From positions 62,001-126,000 of the forward strand of contig JAHBTK010000003.1 in assembly GCA_019638625.1 (NCBI GenBank): a DNA stretch of 64,000 nt, given 5' to 3'. Below are positions 45,021-54,305 of the stretch, piece after piece (positions within the stretch are counted from its first letter, which is position 1; each line of letters starts with the position of its first letter). The stretch comes from Chitinophagaceae bacterium. GTDB lineage: Bacteria; Bacteroidota; Bacteroidia; Chitinophagales; Chitinophagaceae. A model generated the notes under the pieces. The model had not been told where the DNA came from. It searched no databases and worked only from the letters and a program-made list of their open reading frames with translations. The position numbers and the translations under genes were made by a program.

Positions 45021-46502
45021 TTATATCATTGCATATTGCATGATGATCTCCTGGGTCGCCTCTCCGGCAGCAAGCTCTTTGCTGATCCTTCCGTTCCGTA
45101 TCACCAGTATCCTGTCGCTCAAACCCAGCACTTCCGGTAATTCCGAAGAGATCATGATGATCGCTTTGCCCTGCTCCGCCAGGGCCGTAATCATTTTATA
45201 GATTTCCGTTTTGGCTCCGATATCAATACCTCTTGTTGGTTCATCAAAAATGATAATTTCCGGGTCGTTCAACAACACTTTTGATAATACTATTTTTTGC
45301 TGGTTACCGCCGCTCAGGTTATTAACAGTCTGCTCCGCAGAAGGTGTTTTTATACCAAACTTCTGTACCTGCTCCCGGCTTACCTTCTGTTCTTTTCGCT
45401 TATCCAGCAAAAAACCGCTCCATTTTTCCAGGGAAGCCATGGTGATATTATGCCGCACCGAAGCGGTCAATACCAATCCCGTTCGTTTCCTGTCTTCGCT
45501 GATCAGTCCTATACCGTTTTTTATCGAAACCGAAGGAGAAGGCTTGTGTATTCGTTTATTGCGTATATAAACGGCGCCACCTGCCGGTCTTCTCAGCCCG
45601 TAAATTGTTTCCGCAATTTCGGTACGTCCTGCACCCATTAACCCGGCAATACCCAAAACCTCTCCTTTTTTCACTACAAAGCTGATATCTGAAAATTTTT
45701 CTCCCGACAGGTTCTTTACCTCCAGGAGGGTTTCACCGGGCATATTATTTTTTTTGTCAAAAATGCTGCTGAGTTCCCTCCCAACGATCAGTTGAATCAG
45801 TTTTTCATCATTCAGCTCTTTTGCAGGCAGGGTGGTAATATGTTTACCGTCACGCATAACCGTAATAGTATCCGCAATCTGAAAAATTTCGTCCATTTTG
45901 TGGGAAATATAAATAACCGCGATCCCCTTGGCCGTAAGTTCCCTGATGACCTCAAACAGGATGGTTACTTCCCTGCCGGAGATAGCCGAGGTAGGTTCAT
46001 CCATAATGATGATATCAGTATTGTTGGAGATGGCTTTGGCTATTTCTACCATCTGCATTTCAGCCACGCTCAGCTCTTTCATCAAACGGGTTTCCTTAAC
46101 GGACAGCTTCAGGCTCTTCAGTAACTGCCTGGCATCTTCGTTCAGCTTTTTTTTACTGATAAAGCCCGGAAGAATACCCCCCGGCTCCCTCCCCATAAAA
46201 ATATTTTCCGCCACCGTCAACTCCGGGAAAGGGAGAAGCTCCTGGTGTATCATGGCAAAACCAGACTTTATGGCATCGTGTACAGATAAAAACCTGACCG
46301 GCGCTCCTTTATAGATAAGTGTTCCTTCATCATACGGCACCATGCCCATCACTATTTTCATGAGCGTAGATTTTCCGGCGCCGTTTTCCCCCATCAATGC
46401 ATGCACCTTGCCTTTTTCTACATGAAGACTCACTTTGTCCAGAGCCTTTACGCCCGGGAAAGACTTTGATATATTCTCTGCACTGAAAAGATAGTTACCC
46501 AT
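45021..46502 (-). CDS. rbsA: Ribose-type (CUT2) sugar ABC ATPase, tandem NBD
   Basis: A 493-residue protein with two ABC domains. The first has a full Walker A (GENGAGKST, about 38-46) and Walker B (DIIIMDEPTSAI); the second has the degenerate Walker A GLMGAGRTE and signature NLSGGNQQK, the normal asymmetry of RbsA/MglA/XylG. It powers uptake through RbsC. A terminator lies upstream between it and the TonB receptor gene, so the two are separate units. Confidence 0.93.
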   Translation of the reverse strand: MGNYLFSAENISKSFPGVKALDKVSLHVEKGKVHALMGENGAGKSTLMKIVMGMVPYDEGTLIYKGAPVRFLSVHDAIKSGFAMIHQELLPFPELTVAENIFMGREPGGILPGFISKKKLNEDARQLLKSLKLSVKETRLMKELSVAEMQMVEIAKAISNNTDIIIMDEPTSAISGREVTILFEVIRELTAKGIAVIYISHKMDEIFQIADTITVMRDGKHITTLPAKELNDEKLIQLIVGRELSSIFDKKNNMPGETLLEVKNLSGEKFSDISFVVKKGEVLGIAGLMGAGRTEIAETIYGLRRPAGGAVYIRNKRIHKPSPSVSIKNGIGLISEDRKRTGLVLTASVRHNITMASLEKWSGFLLDKRKEQKVSREQVQKFGIKTPSAEQTVNNLSGGNQQKIVLSKVLLNDPEIIIFDEPTRGIDIGAKTEIYKMITALAEQGKAIIMISSELPEVLGLSDRILVIRNGRISKELAAGEATQEIIMQYAMI

Positions 46503-46525
46503 GAACTTTTAAAAGAGCCAATATA

Positions 46526-46572
46526 TAAAAAAAGCCCGAGGTTCGCATCCTGCAGCAACCCACGGGCTTTTG
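46526..46572 (-). terminator. Rho-independent terminator (minus strand)
   Basis: On the minus strand a stem AAAGCCCG…CGGGCTTT (with inner GGTTGC/GCGAACC pairing) is followed by TTTTTTTAT. It ends the cobalamin-regulated TonB receptor gene 19 bases past its stop. Confidence 0.85.
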
Positions 46573-46590
46573 ATACCGTAACATCTGTGT

Positions 46591-48480
46591 TTACAGTAAC
46601 AGCCGTATCCCCCCGGTGATATTCAATCTTTGTGCCGAGTACCCGTACACTTCATTGTACCTGGCGCCGGCTAAATTTTTTGCGTCTGCGAATAATTTTA
46701 TGCATCCTGAAGGCGCATACTCAGCGTACGCATTCCATACAGAATAAGCAGGTAAATTCACTGCCTGGTTAGTGAACGTGCTCATATCAAAATACAGATC
46801 ACTTCTTTTGGCATAGCTATAGAACTGAGTGCTGATAAAGAACTTCTTTGTTACCTGGTAACCGAGGTTAGCGCCCACGCTATGTTTGGGACGCCTGATC
46901 AGGTTGAAATAGGTAGAATCCTTCCCATTACTTTCGGTGGTAACATCGCCATTCACATAGGCATAAAACAACCGGAGTGATAATTTTTTACCGAGGTATA
47001 AAGTCGGCTCTATTTCAATGCCATGATCGTTTTGCTCATCAAGATTCATGAGCTGGTAAGCAGGCCCTGAAATAATTATATTTTTGATCGTGCGTGAAAA
47101 ATATACTGCCCTCAGATCCAGGATGCCGGACACCAGGCTGGTTTGTAACCCTCCTTCCAGTGTAGCGGAGGTTTCCGGCTTTAAGTCCGGGTTGGAGCCC
47201 CAGGGTCCGAACAGCGAGCTTAGAGAAGGCGCTTTAAATGCCGTGGCATAATTGGCAAACAGTTTTACGTTATTGGCGATGGTATAGGATGGGTTAAGGC
47301 TATAGGTAAAATTATCTCCGTATGTTGAATGTTTATTGTACCGCCCTCCCAGTTCCAGGTTAAACCCGCCCAGGTCCTTCAGAAAAAAAGCGATATAGGG
47401 GCTGGTAAGTTCCGCCGTCGGGTTGGCAGGAGTAGCGCCCGCGTCTTTCATTTTTTGTTTGTTGTAGTGAATGCCTCCCAGTAACTGGACGTATTTGCCA
47501 ACAGCATAATTTCCAAAAAGCTCCAGTGTTTTTTTTGTTCCGGCATATGGATAAGCCCCGAAATCATCTGCAAAATTCCTGTCAATCTCATCATAGTCGT
47601 AAAAAGCGGTGACCGAGCCACTGTTGAACCGGTACTGCAGTTGTGTGCCTGTGGTCAATAGCTGGGCCTGGTATTTCCCGACACCGTCTGTATATGCTCC
47701 GTCATCATAATTTCCTTTAAAATAGGAATAACGGAAATAAGGTTTCAGATGCAGTCCTTTTGCAATCGCAATATCAAAATCGGAGTTGAACGCGTTCTGC
47801 AGGAACCCGTCCTTATCAAATATTTTAGCTGTTGTGGTATCTTCCGCTTCTGATATACCGTTGGTCTTGTAATGTGTGAATCCGATATTATAGGATGCTT
47901 TTTCCGCGGAGCCATTTACGCCGGCATTTAACTTCCAGGTATTATAGGAGCCTGCGGATATTGTTCCATAGGCCTGGAATGGCTTTTCGAGAGGCTTTTT
48001 GGTGATAATATTGATAACACCGGCAATGGCGTCAGAGCCGTACAGGGTGGATTGCGCGCCTTTCAGGATTTCAATGCGCTCTACCTGTTCCAGCGGAAAC
48101 ATACGGATGTCAAAAGCGCCACCGGCTGTGGATGGATCACTTACGGGAATACCATTTAACAATACTATCGTATAGTCGGGCTTTGCCCCTCTTAAAAAAA
48201 TACTTTTGTCTTTGCCCGGATTACTGTTGGCGCTGTTTACGATCAGTCCTGCCTGTTCATTTAAAACCTGCGACAGGTCCTTGCCTGCGCTCCTTTCAAT
48301 TTCCTGTTTACCGATAACCGTGATCACCTTCCCTGTTTCGCTTACTTTCTTGGCAAAGCGGGTGGCAGTTACCACAATTTCATTCAAAGAAGTAGGGTTG
48401 GTACTGTCTGTTTGTGCATGTGCGGCGGTATTGAGTAACAGCAGGGTCAATACTAAAATTCTGACATTCATTTTGATCAA
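46591..48480 (-). CDS. btuB: TonB-dependent receptor, BtuB-like (cobalamin-regulated)
   Basis: A 629-residue outer-membrane receptor. Signal peptide 1-22; TonB-box-like region LNEIVVTATR (about 31-40); plug domain with IFLRGAKPDYTIVLLNGIPVSDPS and SDAIAGVINIITKK (about 55-165); 22-strand barrel to the C-terminus. Length and the cobalamin riboswitch in its leader identify it as a B12 transporter. No N-terminal carboxypeptidase-like domain, so it is of BtuB rather than SusC type. The corresponding BtuCD-F genes are not in the window. Confidence 0.92.
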   Translation of the reverse strand: MIKMNVRILVLTLLLLNTAAHAQTDSTNPTSLNEIVVTATRFAKKVSETGKVITVIGKQEIERSAGKDLSQVLNEQAGLIVNSANSNPGKDKSIFLRGAKPDYTIVLLNGIPVSDPSTAGGAFDIRMFPLEQVERIEILKGAQSTLYGSDAIAGVINIITKKPLEKPFQAYGTISAGSYNTWKLNAGVNGSAEKASYNIGFTHYKTNGISEAEDTTTAKIFDKDGFLQNAFNSDFDIAIAKGLHLKPYFRYSYFKGNYDDGAYTDGVGKYQAQLLTTGTQLQYRFNSGSVTAFYDYDEIDRNFADDFGAYPYAGTKKTLELFGNYAVGKYVQLLGGIHYNKQKMKDAGATPANPTAELTSPYIAFFLKDLGGFNLELGGRYNKHSTYGDNFTYSLNPSYTIANNVKLFANYATAFKAPSLSSLFGPWGSNPDLKPETSATLEGGLQTSLVSGILDLRAVYFSRTIKNIIISGPAYQLMNLDEQNDHGIEIEPTLYLGKKLSLRLFYAYVNGDVTTESNGKDSTYFNLIRRPKHSVGANLGYQVTKKFFISTQFYSYAKRSDLYFDMSTFTNQAVNLPAYSVWNAYAEYAPSGCIKLFADAKNLAGARYNEVYGYSAQRLNITGGIRLLL

Positions 48481-48573
48481 ATAGTTTGATGCTGCAGGGA
48501 AATGAGAAATAAAATGCCGGTAATGAAGGCATATTTACTCCCCGCTTTTCACCCGAAAGCTTGTGAGTTAAAA

Positions 48574-48766
48574 TGCACCGGCAGGTCTTCTGACTTTTCC
48601 GCCTTCCTTAAGTTCCTTCCCATTCCGGCTGGCGGAACAGTGGATGCAGTTATAAGGAAGCGCCAAACAGGCTGCGAAATTACAGCTACGGGGATAGTGC
48701 CGGATTTACACCGGTCTTCCCTTTTAATGAAGCATACCTATGCTTCAACCAAATGCACTGCAAAGA
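48574..48766 (-). promoter_or_regulatory. Cobalamin riboswitch
   Basis: The minus-strand leader of the receptor gene carries the B12 box (GTCAGAAGACCTGCC at 48581-48595) and the conserved upstream parts GGGAAGACCGGTGTAAATCC (peri-48700-48723) and CTGTCCCGC-like ATCCCCGTAGCTG. Order, spacing and overall length (about 190 nt) fit the cobalamin class. Bound cobalamin would reduce receptor expression. The riboswitch ends about 95 bases before the ATG. Confidence 0.9.
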
Positions 48767-48827
48767 TGAAATGCGGAATGCTAAAAACAAAATATTTAAT
48801 TGAGCTACTATAAAGATATTATTCACT

Positions 48828-49385
48828 TTATACGACAGGAGTATCCGGGTATGACTGCAGTAATACGTCAACAGCATTTTTTGCCCTTATAAACCTTTCT
48901 TCGTCGCCACCCCTGATGTCTGCCCATGGCGTGGGCTGGTTGATCAGGATATCCCTGTACATATGATACAGTTTCTGGCGGGATAACAGATCAGGATATT
49001 CTCTCAGTTCATCTTTTACCCAGGGAATATCTATGTTACAAAGGAGGTACAAATCATATTTCCGGGACACTATCTGATCCAGTATCCAGTGATGGCACTT
49101 ACCAAATACAAATTCACACCAAACTTTCATTACATACATGTCCGTATCAATAAACAATACCCGGTGCCGGGATGAAAGGCTGTCCCGGGTATATTTCTCT
49201 TCCAAAGCCAGTTGTCCGTGAGCAATGGTCAGCAGATTTTCAAATGTATAATCCGTGCCGTGCTGAAGCAGGTACTCACGGGCATACTCAGGACACCAGG
49301 AAGCGCCATAATGATTGGCCAATTGCCGACTCAGTGTGCTCTTGCCTGTGGATTCCGGCCCAATAATGACAACTTTTTTCAGCAT
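48828..49385 (-). CDS. NadR-like kinase (nicotinamide riboside kinase-type P-loop NTPase)
   Basis: A 185-residue P-loop protein resembling the C-terminal ribosylnicotinamide kinase domain of NadR. Walker A GPESTGKST (9-17), CPEYAREYL (about 31-39), FIDTDMYVMKVWCEF (Walker B-like) and DIPWVKDELREYP are typical. It would phosphorylate nicotinamide riboside in NAD salvage. The adenylyltransferase domain of full NadR is absent. It lies upstream of the cobalamin riboswitch on the same strand; pnuC, the usual partner, is not visible. Confidence 0.85.
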   Translation of the reverse strand: MLKKVVIIGPESTGKSTLSRQLANHYGASWCPEYAREYLLQHGTDYTFENLLTIAHGQLALEEKYTRDSLSSRHRVLFIDTDMYVMKVWCEFVFGKCHHWILDQIVSRKYDLYLLCNIDIPWVKDELREYPDLLSRQKLYHMYRDILINQPTPWADIRGGDEERFIRAKNAVDVLLQSYPDTPVV

Positions 49386-49528
49386 TGCAGGATGCGTTAA
49401 TACCCATGAAGTTATGCCAGGTAAATAAATTTCAGGCAGGCAATTGACATATGTTAATATTTCCGGCGTTTATGCCCGTTTCAACTAAATGGATAACTTT
49501 GCGGGTTTAAAAACCAGATATACGATAT

Positions 49529-50647
49529 ATGAATATTGCAGTGTTGGGTGCGGGAATGGTTGGACGTACGATAGCAGAAGATCTTGCCAAAAGTTTTTCC
49601 GTGACTTCTTTTGACAGGTGTGAGCTTTCTTTAAAAAAGCTTTCCGGCAGAAACCCGGAAATACAGACACAGGTATACGATCTTCGCAAAAACGCCGACT
49701 ATACCGAAGTATTGAAACCCTATGATATTATAGTGACGGCTGTGCCGGGCTTTATGGGATATGAGACGGTGAAAAAAGTGATCCTGGCCGGCAAAAACGT
49801 GGTAGATATCTCTTTTTCGCCGGAAGATATTTTAAACCTCGACAGTCTTGCCAGGGAAAAAAACATAACCGCCATTGTTGATTTCGGAGTGGCGCCGGGT
49901 ATGAGCAACCTGGTATTGGGCCGGTATAATGAGGAGATGGAAGTACAGAACTTTGAATGTTATGTGGGTGGCCTGCCTGCGAAAAGAAAAAAGCCTTTTG
50001 AATACAAAGCGCCTTTTTCTCCCATTGATGTGATAGAGGAATATACCCGGCCGGCCCGTTTACAGGAAAACGGACAGGTGGTTGTGAAACCCGCGCTGAC
50101 AGAAGTTGAGCTGTTGCAGTTTGACGAGATCGGCGAACTGGAAGCCTTCAATACCGATGGACTGCGGTCATTGTTGTTTACCATGAGCCATATCCCCAAT
50201 ATGAAGGAAAAAACGCTGCGATACCCCGGGCACAGTCAACTGATCAGTGATCTGCAGGCAGGGGGATTCTTCGACAAAGAGCCGGTAGATGTAAAAGGCG
50301 TTCCGGTGTCTCCCATAGAATTTTCTTCCGCTTTATTATTTAAGGAATGGCAATTGTTGCCGGAGGAAGAAGAGTTTACCGTTATGCGGATAATAGTAGA
50401 AGGGGTGAAGGATAACCAGCCTAATAAAGTAACCTACAGCCTGCTGGATCGCTACGATACCGCTTCCAAAACCAGTTCGATGGCCCGCTCTACCGGGTAC
50501 ACCTGCGCGGCGGCCGTTCACCTGCTTGCCAACCAACTATTTACCGAAAAGGGATTGTTCCCGCCTGAAAAGATCGGGAAGCACAAGGAATGTTTTGATT
50601 TTGTGTTGAATTACCTGGGAGAACGGAATGTGAACTGGAAAAAATAA
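49529..50647 (+). CDS. Saccharopine dehydrogenase-family oxidoreductase
   Basis: A 372-residue NAD(P)-dependent enzyme. The Rossmann motif GAGMVGRT is at residues 7-14; residues about 70-110 contain TAVPGFMGYETVKKVILAGKNVVDISF and VDFGVAPGMSNLVLG, which are typical of saccharopine dehydrogenase and carboxynorspermidine-synthase-like proteins. The C-terminal half is the dimerisation/substrate domain. It may act in lysine metabolism, but carboxyspermidine or a related imine reductase role cannot be excluded. Divergent from the NadR-like gene. Confidence 0.85.
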   Translation: MNIAVLGAGMVGRTIAEDLAKSFSVTSFDRCELSLKKLSGRNPEIQTQVYDLRKNADYTEVLKPYDIIVTAVPGFMGYETVKKVILAGKNVVDISFSPEDILNLDSLAREKNITAIVDFGVAPGMSNLVLGRYNEEMEVQNFECYVGGLPAKRKKPFEYKAPFSPIDVIEEYTRPARLQENGQVVVKPALTEVELLQFDEIGELEAFNTDGLRSLLFTMSHIPNMKEKTLRYPGHSQLISDLQAGGFFDKEPVDVKGVPVSPIEFSSALLFKEWQLLPEEEEFTVMRIIVEGVKDNQPNKVTYSLLDRYDTASKTSSMARSTGYTCAAAVHLLANQLFTEKGLFPPEKIGKHKECFDFVLNYLGERNVNWKK

Positions 50648-50694
50648 AGGGCTGCTCCATAACGGGCAACCCTTAGGTTCATTCAATTGGATCG

Positions 50695-52542
50695 TTAACT
50701 TTCCAGAATGATCCTGGATTTTTGCTCCCCTCCGATCAGGTCCACACTGCGGTTAATGAAGTTGGTCAGGTTATTTCCCTTCAACAGCCCCTGTGATAAA
50801 AGAGCGAGGTCTGCCAGGTTATGAACAATCATTTCCTTCTGTTTTTCGTCTGTTTCGCTCAACACTTTCTGATAGATAGGATGGTTGCCATTTACCGTAA
50901 GCGATACCTCGTCAGGCATATTGGCATAGAAGCTCGTCATCGGGCCACCCACGCCCGCCATATCCTTCATCCGGCGCATAAACTCCGGACGCGTGGCTAC
51001 CACAGGCGGCGCTTCTTTACTCAATCCTTTTACTTCCACTGATAAATTAATATCCTGCACCTGTATGTTAAACAACCCTTTCAGCGCGGTAACTTCATCG
51101 GCAGATAATACAGAATCCGCGGTATCCTGTTTATCGATCAGGTTATCCGCTATATCGGCATCCACTCTCGAGAAGGCTACATTCTCCCATTTATGTTCTA
51201 CCTGGTTAATAAAAGCAGCGTCAATCAGGGTTTCCATTTTCACAACAGTATATCCTTTGGCTTTTGCCTGCTGAATATACGCGTCCTGCTGCACGGGATT
51301 AGTGGTGTATAATACTACCAGTTTACCATCCTTGTTCTTCTGCAGGGTTTCTGTTGCCGTCCGGTACTCTTCCAGCGTGTAGAATTTTCCGCCATCGGTA
51401 TCTTCAAAAAGGTGAAACTTGTTGGCACGCTCGAAGAATTTGTCATCGGTCATCATACCGTATTTCACAAACAACCCCACATGTTCCCATTTTTCCTCAA
51501 ACTCCTTTCTTTCTTTATTGAATATCTCTTCCAGTTTGTCTGCTACCTTTTTGGTAATATGGTTGTTGATCTTTTTTACATTGGGATCGCCCTGCAGGTA
51601 ACTCCGGCTAACGTTCAGGGGAATATCGGGCGAGTCGATCACGCCCTGCAACAGCATCAGGAACTCCGGCACAATATCCTTTACCTCTTCCGTAACAAAC
51701 ACCTGGTTGCTGTACAACTGTATTTTGTCTTTCTGTATTTCGTAGCTCTGTTTGATTTTCGGGAAATACAATATCCCTGTCAGGTTAAAAGGGTAGTCCA
51801 CATTCAGGTGGATCCAGAACAGAGGTGTTTCGTTATACGGATATAGCTCTTTATAAAAATCCTGGTAGTCCTCTGCTGTTAATTCCGATGGTTTCCGGGT
51901 CCATGCAGGGTTGGTATTGTTGATCTGTTTTTCTTCAAAGAAAACAGGTACCGGCAGGAACTTACAGAACTTCTCCAGTATCTCCCGTATGCGGTGCGTT
52001 TCCAGGAACTCCTTACTTTCTTCATTGATATACAAGATGATATCCGTTCCCCTCCCCGCTTTTTCCGTTTCTTCCAGCGTAAATGCCGGGCTGCCGTCGC
52101 ACTCCCACTTTACCGCCGGGGCATCCTTATACGATTTCGTGATCACCTCCACCTTATCACTTACCATAAAAGAGGAATAAAAACCAAGACCAAAATGACC
52201 GATAATGTTCGCCTCATTTTGTCCCTTGTATTTCTGCAGGAACTCTTCCGCCCCGCTGAAGGCTACCTGGTTCAGGTATTTATCTACTTCTTCAGCCGTC
52301 ATACCCACCCCCTGATCCGAAATGGTAAGGGTTTTTGCATCCGTATCAATTTTTATGTCAATTCTTAAATCTCCCAGGTCGCCCTTCGCCTCCCCGATGG
52401 AAGACAGGGTTTTTAGTTTCTGGGTAGCATCCACAGCATTGCTCACCAGCTCCCGCAAGAAAATATCGTGTTCGCTGTAGAGAAATTTTTTGATAATGGG
52501 AAATATGTTTTCGGTTTGCACCCGAATGTTTCCTTTTTGCAT
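50695..52542 (-). CDS. htpG: Chaperone HtpG (Hsp90)
   Basis: A 615-residue cytoplasmic Hsp90. The N-terminal ATP-binding domain has FLRELVSNAVDATQKL, ISDQGVGMTAEEVDKYLNQVAFSGAEEF and FGLGFYSSFMVSD; the middle domain has RKPSELTAEDYQDFYKELY and DIPLNVSRSYLQGDPNVKKI. The C-terminal dimerisation domain completes it; no MEEVD tail, as is normal in bacteria. It assists late protein folding under stress. Transcribed alone. Confidence 0.98.
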   Translation of the reverse strand: MQKGNIRVQTENIFPIIKKFLYSEHDIFLRELVSNAVDATQKLKTLSSIGEAKGDLGDLRIDIKIDTDAKTLTISDQGVGMTAEEVDKYLNQVAFSGAEEFLQKYKGQNEANIIGHFGLGFYSSFMVSDKVEVITKSYKDAPAVKWECDGSPAFTLEETEKAGRGTDIILYINEESKEFLETHRIREILEKFCKFLPVPVFFEEKQINNTNPAWTRKPSELTAEDYQDFYKELYPYNETPLFWIHLNVDYPFNLTGILYFPKIKQSYEIQKDKIQLYSNQVFVTEEVKDIVPEFLMLLQGVIDSPDIPLNVSRSYLQGDPNVKKINNHITKKVADKLEEIFNKERKEFEEKWEHVGLFVKYGMMTDDKFFERANKFHLFEDTDGGKFYTLEEYRTATETLQKNKDGKLVVLYTTNPVQQDAYIQQAKAKGYTVVKMETLIDAAFINQVEHKWENVAFSRVDADIADNLIDKQDTADSVLSADEVTALKGLFNIQVQDINLSVEVKGLSKEAPPVVATRPEFMRRMKDMAGVGGPMTSFYANMPDEVSLTVNGNHPIYQKVLSETDEKQKEMIVHNLADLALLSQGLLKGNNLTNFINRSVDLIGGEQKSRIILES

Positions 52543-52695
52543 AATCTATTACTTATAGTATTTAATTAATATGTCATTTATTACATAGGGCTGGTTTCAA
52601 ATAAAATGCCAGTGACGAAATATATGACAGGATGACAACTCTTTTTCTGTCCCGGTCACCCGATTGACTGTCTACAGGCAGCCTTTCAAACGACA

Positions 52696-52745
52696 CGTGG
52701 GGACACCTATCGGGGCAACTGTTTGCCCAACTGCGTGTCCCCACG
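52696..52745. repeat. Nested inverted repeat (11-bp outer, 6-bp inner stem)
   Basis: CGTGGGGACAC (52696-52706) pairs perfectly with GTGTCCCCACG (52735-52745). Inside, GGGCAA (52713-52718) pairs with TTGCCC (52723-52728) around loop CTGT. No T-run follows on either strand, so it is not a simple terminator. A REP-type element or a structured RNA is possible. Confidence 0.75.
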
Positions 52746-52919
52746 CAGCCTTCTCGACTGATGGTTTCCCTTCATCCTCCTTCATCGGCATGCGACAAAC
52801 AGGCATTGACTATTAATGAATTAGAAAATATGCCTTAAGAGGTGTTATTCAAATATTCGGGTCGATGATGACATATTGGTATGCTATAAAATAGATAGCT
52901 CAGATACAATAAAATCTAT

Positions 52920-52927
52920 TACCTTTG
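52920..52927 (+). promoter_or_regulatory. Bacteroidota -7 element (TACCTTTG) for rpsF-rpsR-rplI
   Basis: TACCTTTG matches TAnnTTTG 33 bases before the rpsF ATG. It also excludes the Met at 52925 as a start. Confidence 0.65.
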
Positions 52928-52960
52928 CACCCCATATTTTTAAAACCAAAATTCAGGGTA

Positions 52961-53317
52961 ATGAACAATTATGAATTGATGGTGATTTTTACCCCTGTTC
53001 TGAGCGAAGAAGAATATAAAGCTGCTCAGAAAAAATACACGGATCTGGTAACCGAAGCCGGTGGTCAGATCGTGCATTCTAACCCCTGGGGGTTGAAATC
53101 ACTGGCGTATCCCATCCAGAAAAAGACCACGGGTATTTACTGGGTGCTGGAATATACTGCGCCATCCAGCTTCAATGAGCCATTTAAGGTTCAACTGTTA
53201 CGCGACGAGCAGGTGCTTCGTCACATGGTAACAAAACTAGACAAGTATGCCGTTGTGTATAACGACAGGAAGAAAAACGGCATCAATTACAAAAACGAAA
53301 AAGCGGAGGTAGAATAA
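52961..53317 (+). CDS. rpsF: 30S ribosomal protein bS6
   Basis: A 118-residue protein of the small-subunit platform that pairs with bS18. [19 protein letters not shown] at the N-terminus and [22 protein letters not shown] are diagnostic. The ATG at 52961 fits the family; an in-frame Met 12 codons earlier lies on the promoter. It begins the rpsF-rpsR-rplI operon. Confidence 0.97.
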   Translation: MNNYELMVIFTPVLSEEEYKAAQKKYTDLVTEAGGQIVHSNPWGLKSLAYPIQKKTTGIYWVLEYTAPSSFNEPFKVQLLRDEQVLRHMVTKLDKYAVVYNDRKKNGINYKNEKAEVE

Positions 53318-53318
53318 C

Positions 53319-53585
53319 ATGGCAAAGGCTAATGAAATCAAATACCTTACGGCTATCAAGACCGAAAAGCCCAAGAAGAAATTCTGCCGCTTTAAGAAGT
53401 ACGGTATCAAGTATATCGACTACAAAGACGTTGAATTTTTGAAGAAGTTTTTGAATGAGCAGGGCAAAATGTTGCCCCGCCGTCTCAGCGGTAACTCTTT
53501 GAAATATCAGCGTAAAGTATCTGCGGCTATTAAAAAAGCCCGTCAAATGGCGCTATTGCCGTATGTAACTGATCTTTTAAAGTAA
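53319..53585 (+). CDS. rpsR: 30S ribosomal protein bS18
   Basis: An 88-residue small-subunit protein. [51 protein letters not shown] is diagnostic. It starts one base after the rpsF stop, so translation is coupled. Confidence 0.98.
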   Translation: MAKANEIKYLTAIKTEKPKKKFCRFKKYGIKYIDYKDVEFLKKFLNEQGKMLPRRLSGNSLKYQRKVSAAIKKARQMALLPYVTDLLK

Positions 53586-53595
53586 GGAGGTAATT

Positions 53596-54042
53596 ATGGA
53601 CGTAATCTTAATAAAAGATGTAGACAACTTAGGGTCTGCTAATGAAAAGGTGAAAGTAAAAAGCGGATATGCCCGTAATTACCTGATTCCTCAAAAGTTC
53701 GCCATTGAGGCTTCTCCTTCCAACCTGAAACAACTGGAAGAAAAGCTGAAGCAACTGAAGAAGAAAGAAGAGAAGTTGCTGGCGGAAATCAACCAGGTAA
53801 TCAGCAAATTGAATGAAAGCGCGATTACCATAGGCGCCAAAACCGGCACTTCCGGGAAGATTTTCGGCAGCATTACCACCGTGCAGATAGCCCGGGCTAT
53901 CCGCGACCAGAAAGGGTATGAAATCGACCGTCGCCGGATCCACATCCTGGACGAGGTGAAGGAACTGGGTACCCATAAAGCCAAAATCGATTTCGGCAAC
54001 GGAACCGAGACTGAACTGGCTTTTGAAGTGGTGGCTGAGTAA
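53596..54042 (+). CDS. rplI: 50S ribosomal protein bL9
   Basis: A 148-residue large-subunit protein with two globular domains joined by a long helix. MDVILIKDVDNLGSANEKVKVKSGYARNYLIPQKFA is the diagnostic N-terminal domain; the Lys/Glu-rich helix (about 45-75) follows. It starts 10 bases after rpsR with a strong AAGGAGG ribosome-binding site. A terminator closes the operon. Confidence 0.97.
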   Translation: MDVILIKDVDNLGSANEKVKVKSGYARNYLIPQKFAIEASPSNLKQLEEKLKQLKKKEEKLLAEINQVISKLNESAITIGAKTGTSGKIFGSITTVQIARAIRDQKGYEIDRRRIHILDEVKELGTHKAKIDFGNGTETELAFEVVAE

Positions 54043-54096
54043 GTAAAACTACCTACTATCAGAGCCGCATTCCGAAGAATTAAGTTATAATTTCCG

Positions 54097-54132
54097 ATTA
54101 TGGCATTAGCTGCATATTGCTAATGCCATAAT
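54097..54132 (+). terminator. Terminator-like hairpin after rplI
   Basis: A perfect 14-bp stem (54097-54110 with 54119-54132) with loop TGCATATT. The T-run is not immediate, but TTATTTTTG follows 10 bases on. It closes the ribosomal operon. Confidence 0.75.
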
Positions 54133-54140
54133 TGTATCCT

Positions 54141-54148
54141 TATTTTTG
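54141..54148 (+). promoter_or_regulatory. Bacteroidota -7 element (TATTTTTG) for the RRM protein
   Basis: TATTTTTG matches TAnnTTTG, with TTG 21 bases before it. It would give an untranslated leader of about 150 bases upstream of the ATG at 54306. Confidence 0.5.
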
Positions 54149-54305
54149 TTCTTTTATGCCGGAATGCACTATCTTCACTATATGAAGTAATGTTCAAGTT
54201 CTATTCTGGCTGGTTTACGGCTAACCTCCGGTTCTCAGATCATTGTAGCAACTAGATTTCCATTACTGAATTCGAATTCAATTTTTTATTTAAATTTTTG
54301 TTACA

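Larger units (their letters stand above)
52543..52960. other. 418-base intergenic region with a strong nested hairpin and the rpsF promoter
   Basis: Between htpG and rpsF there is no coding frame I can support. It holds an inverted repeat (52696-52745) described separately, and a TACCTTTG promoter element at 52920. The rest shows no recognisable feature. Confidence 0.6.
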
